Shown here one piece after another: positions 43,901-55,817 of a DNA stretch of 64,000 bases. The first letter of the stretch is position 1; each line of letters begins with the position of its first letter. Location: NCBI RefSeq assembly GCF_900747795.2, contig NC_041395.2, positions 40,566,097-40,630,096 of the forward strand. The letters run 5' to 3'. The notes under the pieces were generated by a model that was not told where the DNA came from, searched no databases, and saw only the letters and a list, made by a program, of their open reading frames with translations. The stretch comes from Erpetoichthys calabaricus. Its lineage: Eukaryota; Chordata; Cladistia; Polypteriformes; Polypteridae. Position numbers and translations under genes: made by a program.

Positions 43901-44470
43901 ATAACCCTACAGGGCTTTAGGAATTTCTCGCTGCAGGGTGAAATCAAACTGTCCTCCTGCAGGAAAGGTGTGCAGGGCATATGACAGTGAATTAAGAAGG
44001 CTCCTTGCAGAGTTAATTATATCATAGATCATACAGAAGGGGTGTAGCACTAATTGATTTATGTTTTTGTTGATTATAAATGAATGGTGCAAACCTCTGG
44101 TTCGACAGTGATGATGCTAGATAAATCAGCTATGGCTTCATTGAAAGGAAATCTAACTAACAGCAGATAGGATTTACATACCACTGTGATGAAATGGGTG
44201 AGAATGAGAGATATTTTCTTATATAATGTTTAAAAATGTTGGTTCCTGCCTTGCAACAAGTACTGTTGGGCTCTTGCACCATATAAGCCTATAGTGTAAT
44301 AAGTGGTTTGAGACAACGGGTGGATACATGGAAGAATTACTGGTTTTGGGGGCACTTGTAATTTTGTATTGTGTTCACATTTTGCAGATTGTTAGGTGAA
44401 GGTGTGGTTTTGGCATCCATGCAACATGTTTGAGTTGGGAAGTAGCCTGCATAACACATAGCACAGGACA
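41000..44470. other. No recognised gene
   Basis: Only a possible SINE head at 41280-41345 is seen (GTAGCATCTGTGGCACAATG). The rest has no coding signal or named repeat that I can support. Confidence 0.4.
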
Positions 44471-44477
44471 CACACAT

Positions 44478-45910
44478 ATTTTTAGGAAGTCACTGCACAC
44501 TGGAGAGATTCTGAAGGACTGGAAAATGGCAAATATCATCCCATTATATAAAAAGCGTGACAGGGCAGATCCAAGCAACTATAGGCCAGTAAGCTTAACA
44601 TGCATCACAGGAAAATTAATGGAAGGAATTATTAAGGATAAGATTGAGCAACACCTGGCAAGGACAGGAGTTATTAGGAACAGTCAGCATGGGGTCAGAA
44701 GAGGGAGGTCGTGTTCTAACATGCTGGAATTTTATGAGGAGGCAACAAAAGGATACGATCAAAGTGGAGCTCTTGATATTATTTATCTGGACTTTCAGAA
44801 AGCATTTGATAAGGTGCCACATGAGAGGTTGGGCATCAAATTAAAAGAAGTGGGAGTTCAGGGTGATGTTCTTAGATGGGTGCAGAATTGGCTCAGACAC
44901 AGGAAGCAGAGGGTGATGGTGTGAGGAACCTCATCAGAACTAGCCGATGTTAAGAGTGGTGTTCCACAGGGGTCAGTGCTAGGGCTGCTGCTATTTTTAA
45001 TAAATATAAATGATTTAGATAGGAATATAAGTAACAAGCTGGTTAAGTTTGCAGATGATACCAAGATAGGTGGATTAGCAGATAATTTGGAATCCGTTAT
45101 ATCATTACAGAAGGACTTGGACAGCATACAGGCTTGGGCAGATTTGTGGCAGATGAAATTTAATGTCAGTAAATGTAAAGTATTACACATAGGAAGTAAA
45201 AATGTTAGGTTTGAATACACAATGGGCGGTCAGAAAATCGAGAGTACACCTTATGAGAAGGATTTAGGAGTCATAGTGGACTCTAAGCTATCGACTTCCC
45301 GACAGTGTTCAGAAGCCATTAAGAAGGCTAACAGAAGGTTAGGTTATATAACATGATGTGTGGAGTACAAGTCCAAGGAGGTTCTGCTCAACCTTTATAA
45401 CACACTGGTGAGGCCTCATCTTGAGTACTGCATGCAGTTTTGGTCTCCAGGCTACAAAAAGGACATAGCAGTGGTAGAAAAGGCCCAGAGAAGAGCGACT
45501 AGGCTGATTCCAGGGCTACAGGGGTTGAATTATGAGCAAAGATTAAAAGAGCTGAGCCTTTATAGTATAAGCAAAAGAAGATTAAGAGGTGACATGATTG
45601 AAGTGTTTAAAATTATGAAGGTAATTAGTGCAGTGGATCGAGACTGTTATTTTAAAATTAGTTCATCAAGAACACGGGGACACAGCTGGAAACATGTTAA
45701 GGGTAAATTTCACACAAACATTAGGAAGTTTTTCTTTACTCAAAGAACGATAGACACTTGGAATAAGCTACCAAGTAGTGTGGTAGACAGTAAGACATTG
45801 GGGACTTTCAAAACTCGACTTGATGTTTTTTTGGAAGAAATAAGTGGATAGGACTGACGAGCTTTGTTGGGCTGAGTGGCCTGTTCTCGTCTAGAGTGTT
45901 CTAATGAGTA
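44478..45910 (+). mobile_element. CR1-type LINE, 5'-truncated, nearly open reading frame
   Basis: One continuous frame encodes the CR1 reverse transcriptase. Blocks in order: EILKDWKMANIIPLYKK, YRPVSLTCITGKLM, ALDIIYLDFQKAFDKVPHE, SGVPQGSVLG, KFADDTKIGG, WQMKFNVSKCKVLHIGS, EKDLGVIVDSKLS, VRPHLEYCMQFWSPGYKKDI, KRRLRGDMIEVFKIMK, and an end with TIDTWNKLPSSVVDSKT. Only two stops interrupt it, TGA at 44922-44924 and TGA at 45354-45356; no frame change. The first is where relatives have arginine, so CGA-to-TGA decay is likely. The endonuclease and the N-terminal part of the RT are missing. The 3' end has GTTCTAATGAGTATTCTAAT, a CR1-like short tail. Confidence 0.9.
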
Positions 45911-46204
45911 TTCTAATGAGTTTATTTGTATCTCACTGTTTCATTTTGATCGAATTTTATCTAGGTTTTGTGTGTCCTCTTTTGCATCACTGTATATATC
46001 TCTATACTGTATGCATCTACCACAGCCTCCACAGAACATAGACACAGATGTAGGATGAAACTGCAGACTCAACACAGGGGGCAGCCCAAGTTGGCAGTAA
46101 AGCAGGGAATAAGACCAGTGATACTGCAAAGTGGTCCACTGCATCACGGATATCACAGTTTCAAATGACTTAATGGAGTACATCTTTTCATTTGAACACA
46201 TTTT

Positions 46205-46350
46205 GTATTGATGTGCCTTGCAACAGTATTCCTCCCCCTCAGTTGTCCTGTTTGTCACATTACAATCTTGAATTAAAATGGATATTCATTTGGATTTTAT
46301 GTAATGGACTTAATGATACAGTATAAATTACTGAGGTGGAATGAAAATAA
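46205..46350 (+). repeat. Tc1 terminal fragment
   Basis: GTGCCTTGCAACAGTATTCC ... GAATTAAAATGGATATTCAT is the end of a common fish Tc1 family. The rest of that element is not present. Confidence 0.45.
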
Positions 46351-47098
46351 AAAAACCTTATATATATATATACATACTGTATATAAACTGCTCAAAAACA
46401 CAAGGGAACACTTTTAATCAGAGTATCAAATCAATGAAACGTCTGGGATATTGAACTGGTCAGTTAAGTAGTGGAGGGGGTTGTTAATCAGTTTCAGCTG
46501 CGTTTGTGTTAATGAAATTAACAACAGGTGCACTACATGGGCAACAATGAGACGACACCCAAAACAGGAATGGTTTAACAGGTGGAGGCCACTGACATTT
46601 TTCCTCCTCATCTTTCCTGACTGTTTTTTCACTAGTTTTGCATTTGGTGACGGTCAATGTCACCACTGGTAGAATGAGGTGACACCTGGACCCTACAGAA
46701 GTTGCACAGGTAGTCCAACTTCTCCAGGATGGCACATCAATGCGTGCCATTGCCAGACAGTTTGCTATGTCTTCCAGCACAGTCTCAAGGGCATGGAGGA
46801 GATTCCAGGAGACAGGCAGTTACTCTAGGAGAGCTGGACAGGGCCGTAGAAGATCCTTAACCCATCAGCAGGACCGCTATCTACTCCTTTGGGCAAGGAG
46901 GAACAGGATGAGCGCTACCCAGAGCCCTACAGAATGACCTCCAGCAGGGCACTGGTGTGAATATTTCTGACCAAACAATCACCATCAGACTTCATGAGGG
47001 TGGCCTGAGGGCCTGATGTCCTCCAGTGGGCCCTGTTCTCACTGCCCCGCACTGTGGAGCTCGATTGGCACTTGCCATAGAATACCAGAATTGGCAGG

Positions 47099-47426
47099 TT
47101 CACCACATCTCAAATCAACTCCAGGCCTTTTATCTGCTTAATTGATAATGACATAACAACAGACTTGCCCACACCTGTCCATGAAATAGCCTTTGAGTCA
47201 ATCAGCCAGTTACTTTTGAGCCCCTAAAATGAAGGGATTGTGTTAAAAAATGTTTTAGTTGCCTCACATTTTTATGCAATCGTTTTGTTCACCCCACTGA
47301 ATTAAAGCTGAAAGTCTGCACTTCAACTGCATCTGAGTTGTTTCATTTAAAATTCATTGTGGTGATGTACAGAACCAAAATTAGAAAGAAGTTGTCTCTG
47401 TTCAAATACTTATGGACCTAACTGTA
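47099..47426 (-). mobile_element. Inverted partial copy of the inner Tc1 left end
   Basis: On the - strand it begins with the Tc1 tip CAGTTAGGTCCATAAGTATT and runs to CTGGAGTTGATTTGAG, where it stops and the outer element follows. The same internal sequence appears in the opposite orientation at 47655-47702. It is thus a truncated end copied in inverted orientation. Confidence 0.75.
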
Positions 47427-47645
47427 TGCATAGAGGGATACACAGACCTCTACAGGCTAGACAATGGCACCTTGACTGTCATTAGGTATCGGGATGAAAT
47501 CCTTGGATCCATTGTCAGACCCTATGCTGGTGCAGTGGGTCCTGGGTTCCTCCTGGTGCACAACAATGCCCGGCCTCATGTGGTGAGAGTATGCAGCCAG
47601 TTCCTGGAGGATGAAGGAACTGATATCATTGACTGGACCCCATGC
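47427..47645 (+). repeat. Duplicated piece of the outer Tc1 transposase
   Basis: From TGCATAGAGGGATACACAGA to ATATCATTGACTGGACC this piece matches 49040-49252 with only a few differences. With the Tc1 end before it, the duplicated unit (about 47195-47640 against 48820-49252) is some 430-440 bases in direct orientation. Confidence 0.85.
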
Positions 47646-47651
47646 TTGCCA

Positions 47652-49038
47652 TCGTTATGTCATTATCAATTAAGCAGATAAAAGGACTGGAGTTGATTTG
47701 AGGTATGGTGCTTGCATGTGGAAGATTTTGCTGTGAACAGACAACATGCGGTCAAAGGAGCTCTCCATGCAGGTGAAAGAAGCCATCCTTCAGCTGCAAA
47801 AACAGAAAAAAACGATCTGAGAAATTGCTACAATATTACCAGTGGCAAAATCTACAGTTTGGTACATCCTGAGAAAGAAAGCAAGCACTGGTGAACTCAG
47901 GAACGCAAAAAGACCTGGACGTCCACGGAAGACAACAGTGGTGAATGATCGCAGAATCATTTCTATGGTGAAGAGACACCCCTTCACAACAGCCAACCAA
48001 GTGAACAACACTCTCCAGGGGGTAGGCGTATCGATATCCAAGTCTACCATAAAGAGAAGACTGCATGAAAGTAAATACAGAGGGTGCAGTGTAAGGTGCA
48101 AGCCACTCATAAGCCACAAGAATAGAAAGGCTAGATTGGACTTTGCTAAAGAACATCTAAAAAACTCAGCACAGTTCTGGAAAAACATTCTTTGGACAGA
48201 TGAAACCAAGATCAACCTCTAGCAGAATGATGGCAAGAAAAAAGTATGGAGAAGGCGTGGAACAGCTCATTATACAAAGCATACCACATCATCTGTAAAA
48301 CACAGTGGAGGCAGTGTGATGGCTTGGGCGTGCATGGCTGCCAGTGGCACTGGGACACTAGTGTTTATTGATGATGTGACACAGGACAGAGGCAGCCGAA
48401 TAAATTCTGAGGTGTTCAGAGACATACTGTCTGCTCAAATCCAGCTAAATGCAGTCAAATTGATTGGGCGGCGTTTCATGATACAGATGGACAATGACCC
48501 AAAACATACAGCCAAAGCAACCCAGGAGGTTATTAAAGCAAAGAAGTGGAAAATTCTTGAATGGCCAAGTCAGTCACCTGATCTTAACCCAATTGAGCAG
48601 GCATTTCACTTGTTGAAGACTAAACTTCAGACAGAAAGGCCCACAAACAAACAGCAACTGAAAGCCGCTGCAGTAAAGGCCTGGCAGAGCATTAAAAAGG
48701 AGGAAACCCAGCATCTGGTGATGTCCATGAGTTCAAGACTTCAGGCTGTCATTGCCAGCAAAGGGTTTTCAACCAAGTATTAGAAATTAACATTTTATTT
48801 CCAGTTATTTAATTTGTCCAATTACTTTTGAGCCCCTGAAATGAAGGGATTGTGTTAAAAAAATGCTTTAGTTGCCTCACATTTTTATGCAATCATTTTG
48901 TTCACCCCACTGAATTAAAGCTGAAAGTCTGCGCTTCAACTGCATCTGAGTTGTTTCATTTAAAATTCATTGTGGTAATGTACAGAACCAAAATCAGAAA
49001 AAAGTTGTCTCTGTCCAAATACTTATGGACCTAACTGT
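47652..49038 (+). mobile_element. Inner Tc1 transposon, left end missing
   Basis: It starts within the left end region (GTTATGTCATTATCAATTAA), continues through a transposase frame from 47746, and ends in the right terminal repeat with CAAATACTTATGGACCTAACTG before TA. The left terminal repeat is absent here and lies, inverted, at 47099-47426. Confidence 0.8.
47746..48783 (+). pseudogene. Tc1-type transposase with two stops (inner element)
   Basis: A single frame of 345 codons reads MRSKELSMQVKEAILQLQ, then STVWYILRKKASTGELRNAK, PGRPRKTTV (hinge), NILWTDETKIN (first Asp), MIQMDNDPKHTAKA (second Asp), SPDLNPIEQAF (Glu) and an end GFSTKY. Two stops interrupt it: TGA at about 47818, where CGA would give arginine, and TAG at 48220-48222, where relatives have tyrosine. 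There is no frame change. The DD34E triad is otherwise kept, so the copy is not old. Confidence 0.9.
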
Positions 49039-49659
49039 ATGCATAGAGGGACACACAGACCTCTACAGGATAGACAATGGCACCTTGACTGTCATTAGGT
49101 ATCGGGATGAAATCCTTGGATCCATTGTCAGACCCTATGATGGTGCAGTGGGTCCTGGGTTCCTCCTGGTGCACAACAATGCCCGGCCTCATGTGATGAG
49201 AGTATGCAGCCAATTCCTGGAGGATGAAGGAATTGATATCATTGACTGACCTCCATGCTTGCCTGACGTCAATCCAATAGAACACCTCTGGGACATTATG
49301 TTTCGGTCCATCCGACGCCGCCAGGTTGCACCCCAGACTCTGCAGGACCTCAGTGATACCTTGGTCCAGATCTGGGAGGAGATCCCCCAGGACACCATCC
49401 ATTGTATCATTAGGAGCATGCCCCAACATTGTCAGGCATGCATAGAAGCACGTGGGAGCCATACAAACTACTGAGTACGATTCTGACATGCTTTCACTCC
49501 TAACACATTAGCCAGTCCATATCAGCAGAGATATCCAACAGGATTTTTTTCCCGTTGAGATCTGATGTGTTTTCAAAGTGTTCCTTTAATTTTTTTGAGC
49601 AGTTTATATACATATACATGGAGATGATTCATTTTCCTGCAGATCATCTAATGTGGTCT

Positions 49660-50445
49660 ACCCAATTGGATGGATTGAATGGATTGGATGTTGGGCAGGG
49701 TCATGAGGTCCAGCAACTTTGGGGCATCTGTTGGTGAAGAAAAATTCACTGATCTTGACTTTGCCAACAATGCTGTGATCTTCGTGGACTTAATGCAGGC
49801 TCTAATTGGGGATCCTGAGAGACTGAATGAGGAGTCTGAGTGTCTGGGCTTGCAAGACTCCAGGATAAAAACCAAGATCTAGGCCTTTAATAACCTCTTG
49901 GGCACAGCCATCAGTAGTGTGTCTGTATGCAGAAGGAATGTCGACCTTGTTGCGAAGTTCACTTACCTCAGCAGCGACTTTCATGTTTCTGGTGACTCTT
50001 CCTATGAAGTCAGTAGATTGGGAGAGCATGGGCTGATCATGAGATCGCTGGAAAAGGTTGTGTTGTACTCCTGATATCTCTGCAAAAGTATGAAGGTCCA
50101 AGTCTTTTAGAGTCATGGTGCTTCCTGTTTGCTATATGGTTGCAAACATGGATATTGTCCAGTGACCTGAGACAAAGACTGAACTCCTACTGTGTCTCTT
50201 CAGAGAATCTTTGGGTATTGCTGGTTTGACTTTGTGTTGAATGAGCAGTTGCTCACAGAGTCCTGAATGGGGCACATTACCTGCACTGTGAGGGAGTGTC
50301 AGTTACAGCACTATGGCCATGTGATGCGATTCCCTGAGGGTGACCCGGCTTGCACAATCTTCATTGTTGAAGACCCAAGTTGTTTCGGCGTGTGGTGGGT
50401 GTGGCAATGTGCTGCACCAGTACATGCTCCCCAATCTAACCTGAC
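49660..50445 (+). mobile_element. Non-LTR retrotransposon 3' fragment (same family as 19.5 kb)
   Basis: Readable blocks: [55 protein letters not shown], and then TCTVRECQLQHYGHVMRFPE. The frame is broken in several places. It covers more of the RT than the other two copies. Confidence 0.65.
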
Positions 50446-50875
50446 CATAGTTCCTGTGACTGTGTGCTGGAATAAGTCTTTTTCTGAAAATGAATCCATA
50501 TATTTTCAGAACCACCAGATTCATTCATGTTGACTATCACTTCTTAATAGCTACTTGCTCTGTTCATTTAGTTTTCTTTTTTGTCAGTTTTTCCTTGTGA
50601 CTTATCATGCATTTATCTTACTCTTCACTTTGTTTTGTTTCTTTAGACCGTTTTCATGTTTTCTATCAGACAATGATTAAATCCATCCAGGTTGGGAATC
50701 GCTTATTCACATCCCAGGGGTGTAAAGAGTCTGAGCCTATTTTTAAAGAATCTTGCACATGACAGTTACAGCATGATAAAACGAAAAATGCATACAATTA
50801 AAATTAAAATAATATAATTAGAAACAAGCTCAACTTTTGACAAGACATTACCTATTTGTAGACTTCTCGTCAGCT

Positions 50876-51437
50876 TTTTAACACCATCCAGTTGCACCTT
50901 CTTGCAGAAAGGCTTATAAAAGATTTTAATTTGGACTTAAATATGGTTGGGTGGCTGATTGACTTTTTAACAGACAGCACTCAAAGAGTGAAAGTCAATG
51001 GCTGTTCATTTGACATACTGTCCTCATCCACAGGGTCCCATCGGGGGGGGGGGGGGGGGGGGGGGGTGTTTTTGACCTCTTTTGTACATCCTGAATAACC
51101 AATGGTTGTTACAGTAAATTTGAAAACAGGATCATCTTACAGTTTGACTCAGTGATTGTAAGCCTACTGACTGAGAATGAAACCAGTTGTGGTCCAGTGG
51201 TAGATGATTTTGTTAACTGGTGTGATGAGTCTTTTATACTTCTAAATGTTACAAAAACTAAAGAACTAGTAATTGATTCTACAAGAAACACCATTCATCA
51301 CAAGAAACAATCATGAAAGTCTAGGCAGTGGGGATTTTTGATAGTTAAAAAATTCTGTGAACAATCATAGGCTTTTAATGAAAATACAAAAGCCATCTGC
51401 AGAAAGGGATACCAGTGCCTATGTTGTTTAAGGAAAC
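50876..51437 (+). mobile_element. Rex1/L2-like LINE fragment, old
   Basis: Reads FNTIQLHLLAERLIKDFNLD, GWLIDFLTDSTQRVKVNGCS and, after a run of 24 G (51043-51066), DSVIVSLLTENETSCGPVVD, WCDESFILLNVTKTKELVID and CRKGYQCLCCLRKLSLF. The blocks match the LINE at 58 kb in order. It stops where the next LINE copy begins. The G run has replaced the PQG motif region. Confidence 0.65.
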
Positions 51438-54400
51438 TGAGTCTTTTGATGGTGTTAACCCTAAGGTACTGAAGGAGTGGCTGGCCAACTGTGTTTTTCA
51501 GAGTATCTTCAATCGAGTTTGATCCTACAAAGTTTTCAAGCTGTATAGAAAATATCTTGTGTGGTACCAGTCCTCAGGATAGTGCAGCTGAATGTCTTAA
51601 ATGACAACTGGTCAGTGACTCTGACCTCATACATTATGAAGATTTTGGAAAGGTTAATACTGGCTCACTTGTAACCCCTGGTCAGAATAACACCAGACCC
51701 TCTGCAGTTTGCCTACAAGGACCATCTAATAGAGCTAATCATCTAAGAGAGCCTACTCCCTTCTTGATGGCAGCAGGGTGAGGATCCTGCTTTTTGACTT
51801 CTCTAGTGTATTTTACACCACCCAGTCCAAAATGCTGGGGGAAAACCTCCAGTTAATGAGAGCTGAACTACCACTGTGTCCTGGATAATGGACTACTTGA
51901 ATGGCAGACCACAGTTTGTAAGGCTAAAGAATTATAATCTGATATGGTCATAAGTAGCACAGGGGTCCCATAGAGAACTGTACTGGCTGCCTTTCTGTTT
52001 ACCCTTACAACTCTACAACTTTAGATACAGTACTACATTGTGTCATTTGCATACAGTATATTTGCTAATGACATAACCATAGCTGGATGTATCAGAGGTG
52101 GGCAGGAAAATCAATACAGTACCCTGGTGGAGGACTTTGCTGAATGGTGTAAATTGAAACACCGGCAAATAAGAATTAGCAATATCAGTAACCGAAAGGA
52201 AATAACTGCCGACTTCAGGATGGTCAAGCCCACTTTGCCCCCAGGTCTCATTGATGATGAAGATATGGAGTTGGTGAGGACATGTAAGTATCTTAGAGTT
52301 CATTTGAACAACAGACTTGAGTGAAGTACTGTACCATCACAAAGGATGTATGTAACAAAGGTCAGAGTTGCCTGTATATCCTGAGGAGGTCGGGGTCATT
52401 TGGTGTATGCAGGCCACACTTATATAGGTCATTCCATGTCAAATCAACCGATTTTCCAGAAATCCCATGGACTTCAGTCTCAAAAAATACTGAAAAAAAA
52501 TACCAGGTGTACCTATGCTATCCAGGAGACCCTGTAAAATTATTTTGATAGAAAATCAATATTCTCCAAGATAAAGCTAATTTTGTGAGGGGAGAGGGGT
52601 GTCAAATTTGACACAGCTTTATTTTTTCATCAATTCCCAAGACCATATCTCAAGAACTAAACCACCTAACAGGATCACATTTTGCATACTGGTACTTTTA
52701 TAGGTATACTGTAGTACATAACACAATCAAAATGTTTGGTCTAGATGACACCACTTGATAAGAGCAGACCTTCAAAAGTGAAAAAAAATATTTTGCGTCT
52801 TTGGGTTTGCAATGTTTAGGCTTTCAGAAAGCATACTTCTAACTGATACAGTCTGCTGAGTTTTTTTCCATGTTTAGATACTGACAAAGGGCTATAAACA
52901 GCCTCTCAAATGTGAAAAAATAATTTTGGGTCTAATTTTAAGACCAGCTTAATGAACTGTGGGAATGTCCAGACATTTTTTAAATTATTTTTCCTATATT
53001 CTACATGGTCCATTCTTTCTCAAAAAACAAGTCTTACTTTTCTTATGTGAATCTTTCATTTTTATTTTCCATTCTAAGTATGGGTTAAATTCACCATTTA
53101 TCAGTAATGATAATCACCAAGTTCTTCATCACTAACTTGGGTATAGGATTAATGGAAAAAAAATCACAGAGGATCATTAAGCACAAGACATGAACAGCAG
53201 CTGCTTGATTTATCATTAAATACAACACCAGTTACAAATGAAATGTTAACATCTTAGTATTGCAACAGCAGGAATACATGTGAGCCATTTATGGCTCAAT
53301 CAAAAAATCAAAATGCAGAGTGAAGGGCATCCTTGTCTTTGAGATCAAGATGGTACTGTAGCACCAACCAACCCCACAAACCCCCCAATCCCCCCCCCCC
53401 CCCCCCACTGACCAATGTAGGTGCACTAAGCAGTGCAATGACACATTATAATGGCATCCAACAAATAACGTCTTTAGGTGGCCAATGAAAAGATCGTGCA
53501 GGATACTTTGGATACATGAAACATATCAGGATGTCTGATTCCACTTCACTCTTGTCACAAATCACACCAATCCAACATTTTTCATCACACATGCACCCAA
53601 CATGGCCTCTAATAGGACACTGGTCTAATGTGAGGGATGCATCTGATCCATCAGGAGGATCTCTGCTGCTGCTTCAGTAGTGAATATTCAGAGAGTCAAT
53701 AGACTGTCTTCACCAAACACCCGGCTGACTTTGAATTTGCCATCTTCTGCAGGGATGTAACAGTGGTATTCTCAAGTACCAGGTACTCTATCAGCCATAG
53801 AGAATCATATTCTCTGTTCTGCAACATGAGATAGGACATCATCATCATTAAAAACTCAATGATTACCATTATTGACACATGGCACATTCAGTCTATGTTT
53901 AGGATGAAAAATAAACATGAACGATTTGCATAAGAAAAATAAGGTTTAGAATTAATGAAAAATATTTTTAAAATTATCTGCACATTCCCACATGTCGTTA
54001 GGGTGCTATGAAAATGAAACGTAAAATGATTTTTTGGATTTGAGAGGTCTGCTGTTCAAACCCTGATACAGTTACCTTTCTGTTTTTTGATTTTTCCAAA
54101 AGCCTATACAGTTATCTGAGTAAAGAAAAAAATCAAAAGTCAGGGTTGGTTACAAATATGCATTTCTAATGCCTAAACATAGATAAGCCAAAAATTCTAA
54201 TTAAATTTAAGTTAATTTCAAGGTTCTGATTTGACCATGCAGGGTCATCTGGACCAAATGTTTTAATTTCATCACATACAATGCCAATTAGTGTACCAGT
54301 GTGCAAAGTCTGGGCCTGCTCAGTGGTTTAGTTCTTGAGCTATAGATTTGTGAAATTTGATGAAAAAATGAGGCCGGATAAAATCGATATCCCTGTCACC

Positions 54401-54890
54401 TTGGTAAACTGGCTGTATCTTGGAAAGTATTGACCATACATCAAAAAAAAAAAAAATACAGGGTGTCTCCTGGTTAACATGGGGTACACCTGGTAATTTT
54501 TCCAGTATTTTTTGAGTCCAAAGTGTGTGGCCAATTGGTTGATTTGACATGGAATGACTCATATGTTTTTTTACCTGTCTGTAGTGACCACTGTATGTGT
54601 CTATGTGGTAGTGTGGTAGGGTAGTGGCATTAGTGCAGGTGATGTCAACATATTAAATAAACTAATTAAAAAGACTAGTCTAATCTTGAGAGTAACAGAG
54701 GTCTCTCAGGAAGCTGCTTACTATCCTGGACAATGACTCTCACCCCTTTAATGAGGTTTTGGCTAAACAGAGGAGCACATTCAGTAACAGATGGAGACAA
54801 CTGTGCTGCTCCAAGGAGCGCCAAGTAAAGTAATTTCTACAATCAGGCTCTATAATGAGTCACCCCTGGATGAGGGGGTCTTGTTTCCTG
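51437..54890 (+). mobile_element. Rex1/L2-like LINE, heavily decayed, interrupted
   Basis: From 51437 it reads DGVNPKVLKEWLANCVFQSI, SRVRILLFDFSSVFYTTQSK, IFANDITIAGCIRGGQENQY and CKYLRVHLNNRLE, up to LRRSGSFGVCRPHL at 52420. LINE similarity resumes at 54561 with MFFYLSVVTTVCVYVVVW and NILNKLIKKTSLILRV, ending near 54890. The 2135-base stretch between is a separate insertion. Several frame changes and stops are present. Confidence 0.65.
52426..54560. mobile_element. 2.1-kb element with long imperfect terminal inverted repeats, family unknown
   Basis: The ends AGGTCATTCCATGTCAAATC and GATTTGACATGGAATGACTC are inverted. Similarity goes on for more than 300 bases with gaps: AATACTG ... TACCAGGTGTACC, CCAGGAGAC, TTTTTTCATCAA, CAAGAACTAAACCAC, TTTGCA-ACTGGTAC and ACATTTGGTC-AGATGAC all recur in reverse at the other side. 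ATAT flanks both ends (52422-52425, 54561-54564). The interior shows no coding region. A C run sits at 53391-53407. The 4-bp duplication would fit Sola, Chapaev or Academ groups, but nothing decides it. Confidence 0.75.
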
Positions 54891-55059
54891 TTTGTTGAAT
54901 GGTACTGAAATGATCTAGCAGGCATCTTAACAGACAATAACACTATGTGCAATATACTGTGCCAATGCATGACATCCTGTACTGCAAAACTTTTAACTAA
55001 TAAGTATGTTTAATTCTAATCACTTTACACTTATAAATACCTACACTTTTGTTAATTTA

Positions 55060-55335
55060 CTTACACTAGGGGGCTTCGCACACTGCTCGCTTCGCTCGCC
55101 AACCCCTGTGTTTGGTTTTCTGGATACACACTTTTAAGATTTTTTTTTTCTTTGAATTGTTGCTATTTCATTGGTTTCACTTTTATTTCAGAACTTCTGT
55201 AAAAACAATTTTTGTAATCTTGCGAGTCCCAATATGCTGAATCTTTTTAATGAGGTCAGGACAGGTTTCTCTGTTTGGAATTTCAGCACAGACAAAACGA
55301 TCTACATCATCAGCAGTTAATAATTTTTTTTTATA
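55060..55335 (-). mobile_element. Helitron fragment with Rep-domain coding remnant
   Basis: On the - strand 55330-55190 reads KLLTADDVDRFVCAEIPNRE, then CPDLIKKIQHIGTRK. The DVDRFVCAEIP string is the well-known part of the Helitron replication-initiator/helicase protein just before its second half. The + strand start CTAGGGGGCTTCGCACACTG with GCCAACCCCTG recurs at 10.8 kb. Confidence 0.6.
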
Positions 55336-55574
55336 ATTTAAAAAAGTAAGTAGAGTTCTGCATTGGACTCCTGTCTGTAAAGTTGTGCTATTTTCCTCTC
55401 ACAGTTCCAAAAGTACATGGGGTTACCAAGGTGATACCCCAGCTTTTGTCTAGGTTTTTGTACAAGGGCTAGACAGAACGTTTTTGACTCCTGGGGTAAA
55501 TTTAGCTTTTTAAATAAGCAGACAGATAAATATATATACACTAACAAAGTAACCAATAAATGCATGTGCGGTAA

Positions 55575-55747
55575 ACTCCGTTTTTGAAATTCTCAAGATT
55601 CTTTATTTGTCACATGTATAGTTATACAGGACAACACGCAGTGAAATGCATCCTGATCCACTTATCAAAAACTGTGCAAAGTTAGAAGAATATCAGTTAG
55701 ATTAACAAAAAGTCATAGATTGAAAAATAACAGTATAGTTAATAAAG

Positions 55748-55817
<70 letters not shown>

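Larger units (their letters stand above)
46382..49608 (+). mobile_element. Outer Tc1 transposon split by a second Tc1
   Basis: TATAAACTGCTCAAAAACAC at 46382 and GAGCAGTTTATA at 49597-49608 are the inverted ends. The N-terminal coding part (46700-47095) reads VAQVVQLLQDGTSMRAIARQ and then SSSTVSRAWRRFQETGSYSR. The C-terminal part resumes at 49045 with CIEGHTDLYRIDNGTLTVIR, RPHVMRVCSQFLEDEGIDII and DVNPIEHLWDIMFRSIRRR, ending GSHTNY at 49473. Between them is the inner Tc1. About 200 bases of the outer transposase, with the first catalytic Asp, are missing at the insertion. The C-terminal piece also occurs a second time at 47427-47640. Confidence 0.8.

Noticed and set aside
52426-54560. Polinton-type element because of long inverted ends
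   Set aside because: Only 2.1 kb, a 4-base rather than 6-base flank, and no coding sequence; nothing supports that group.
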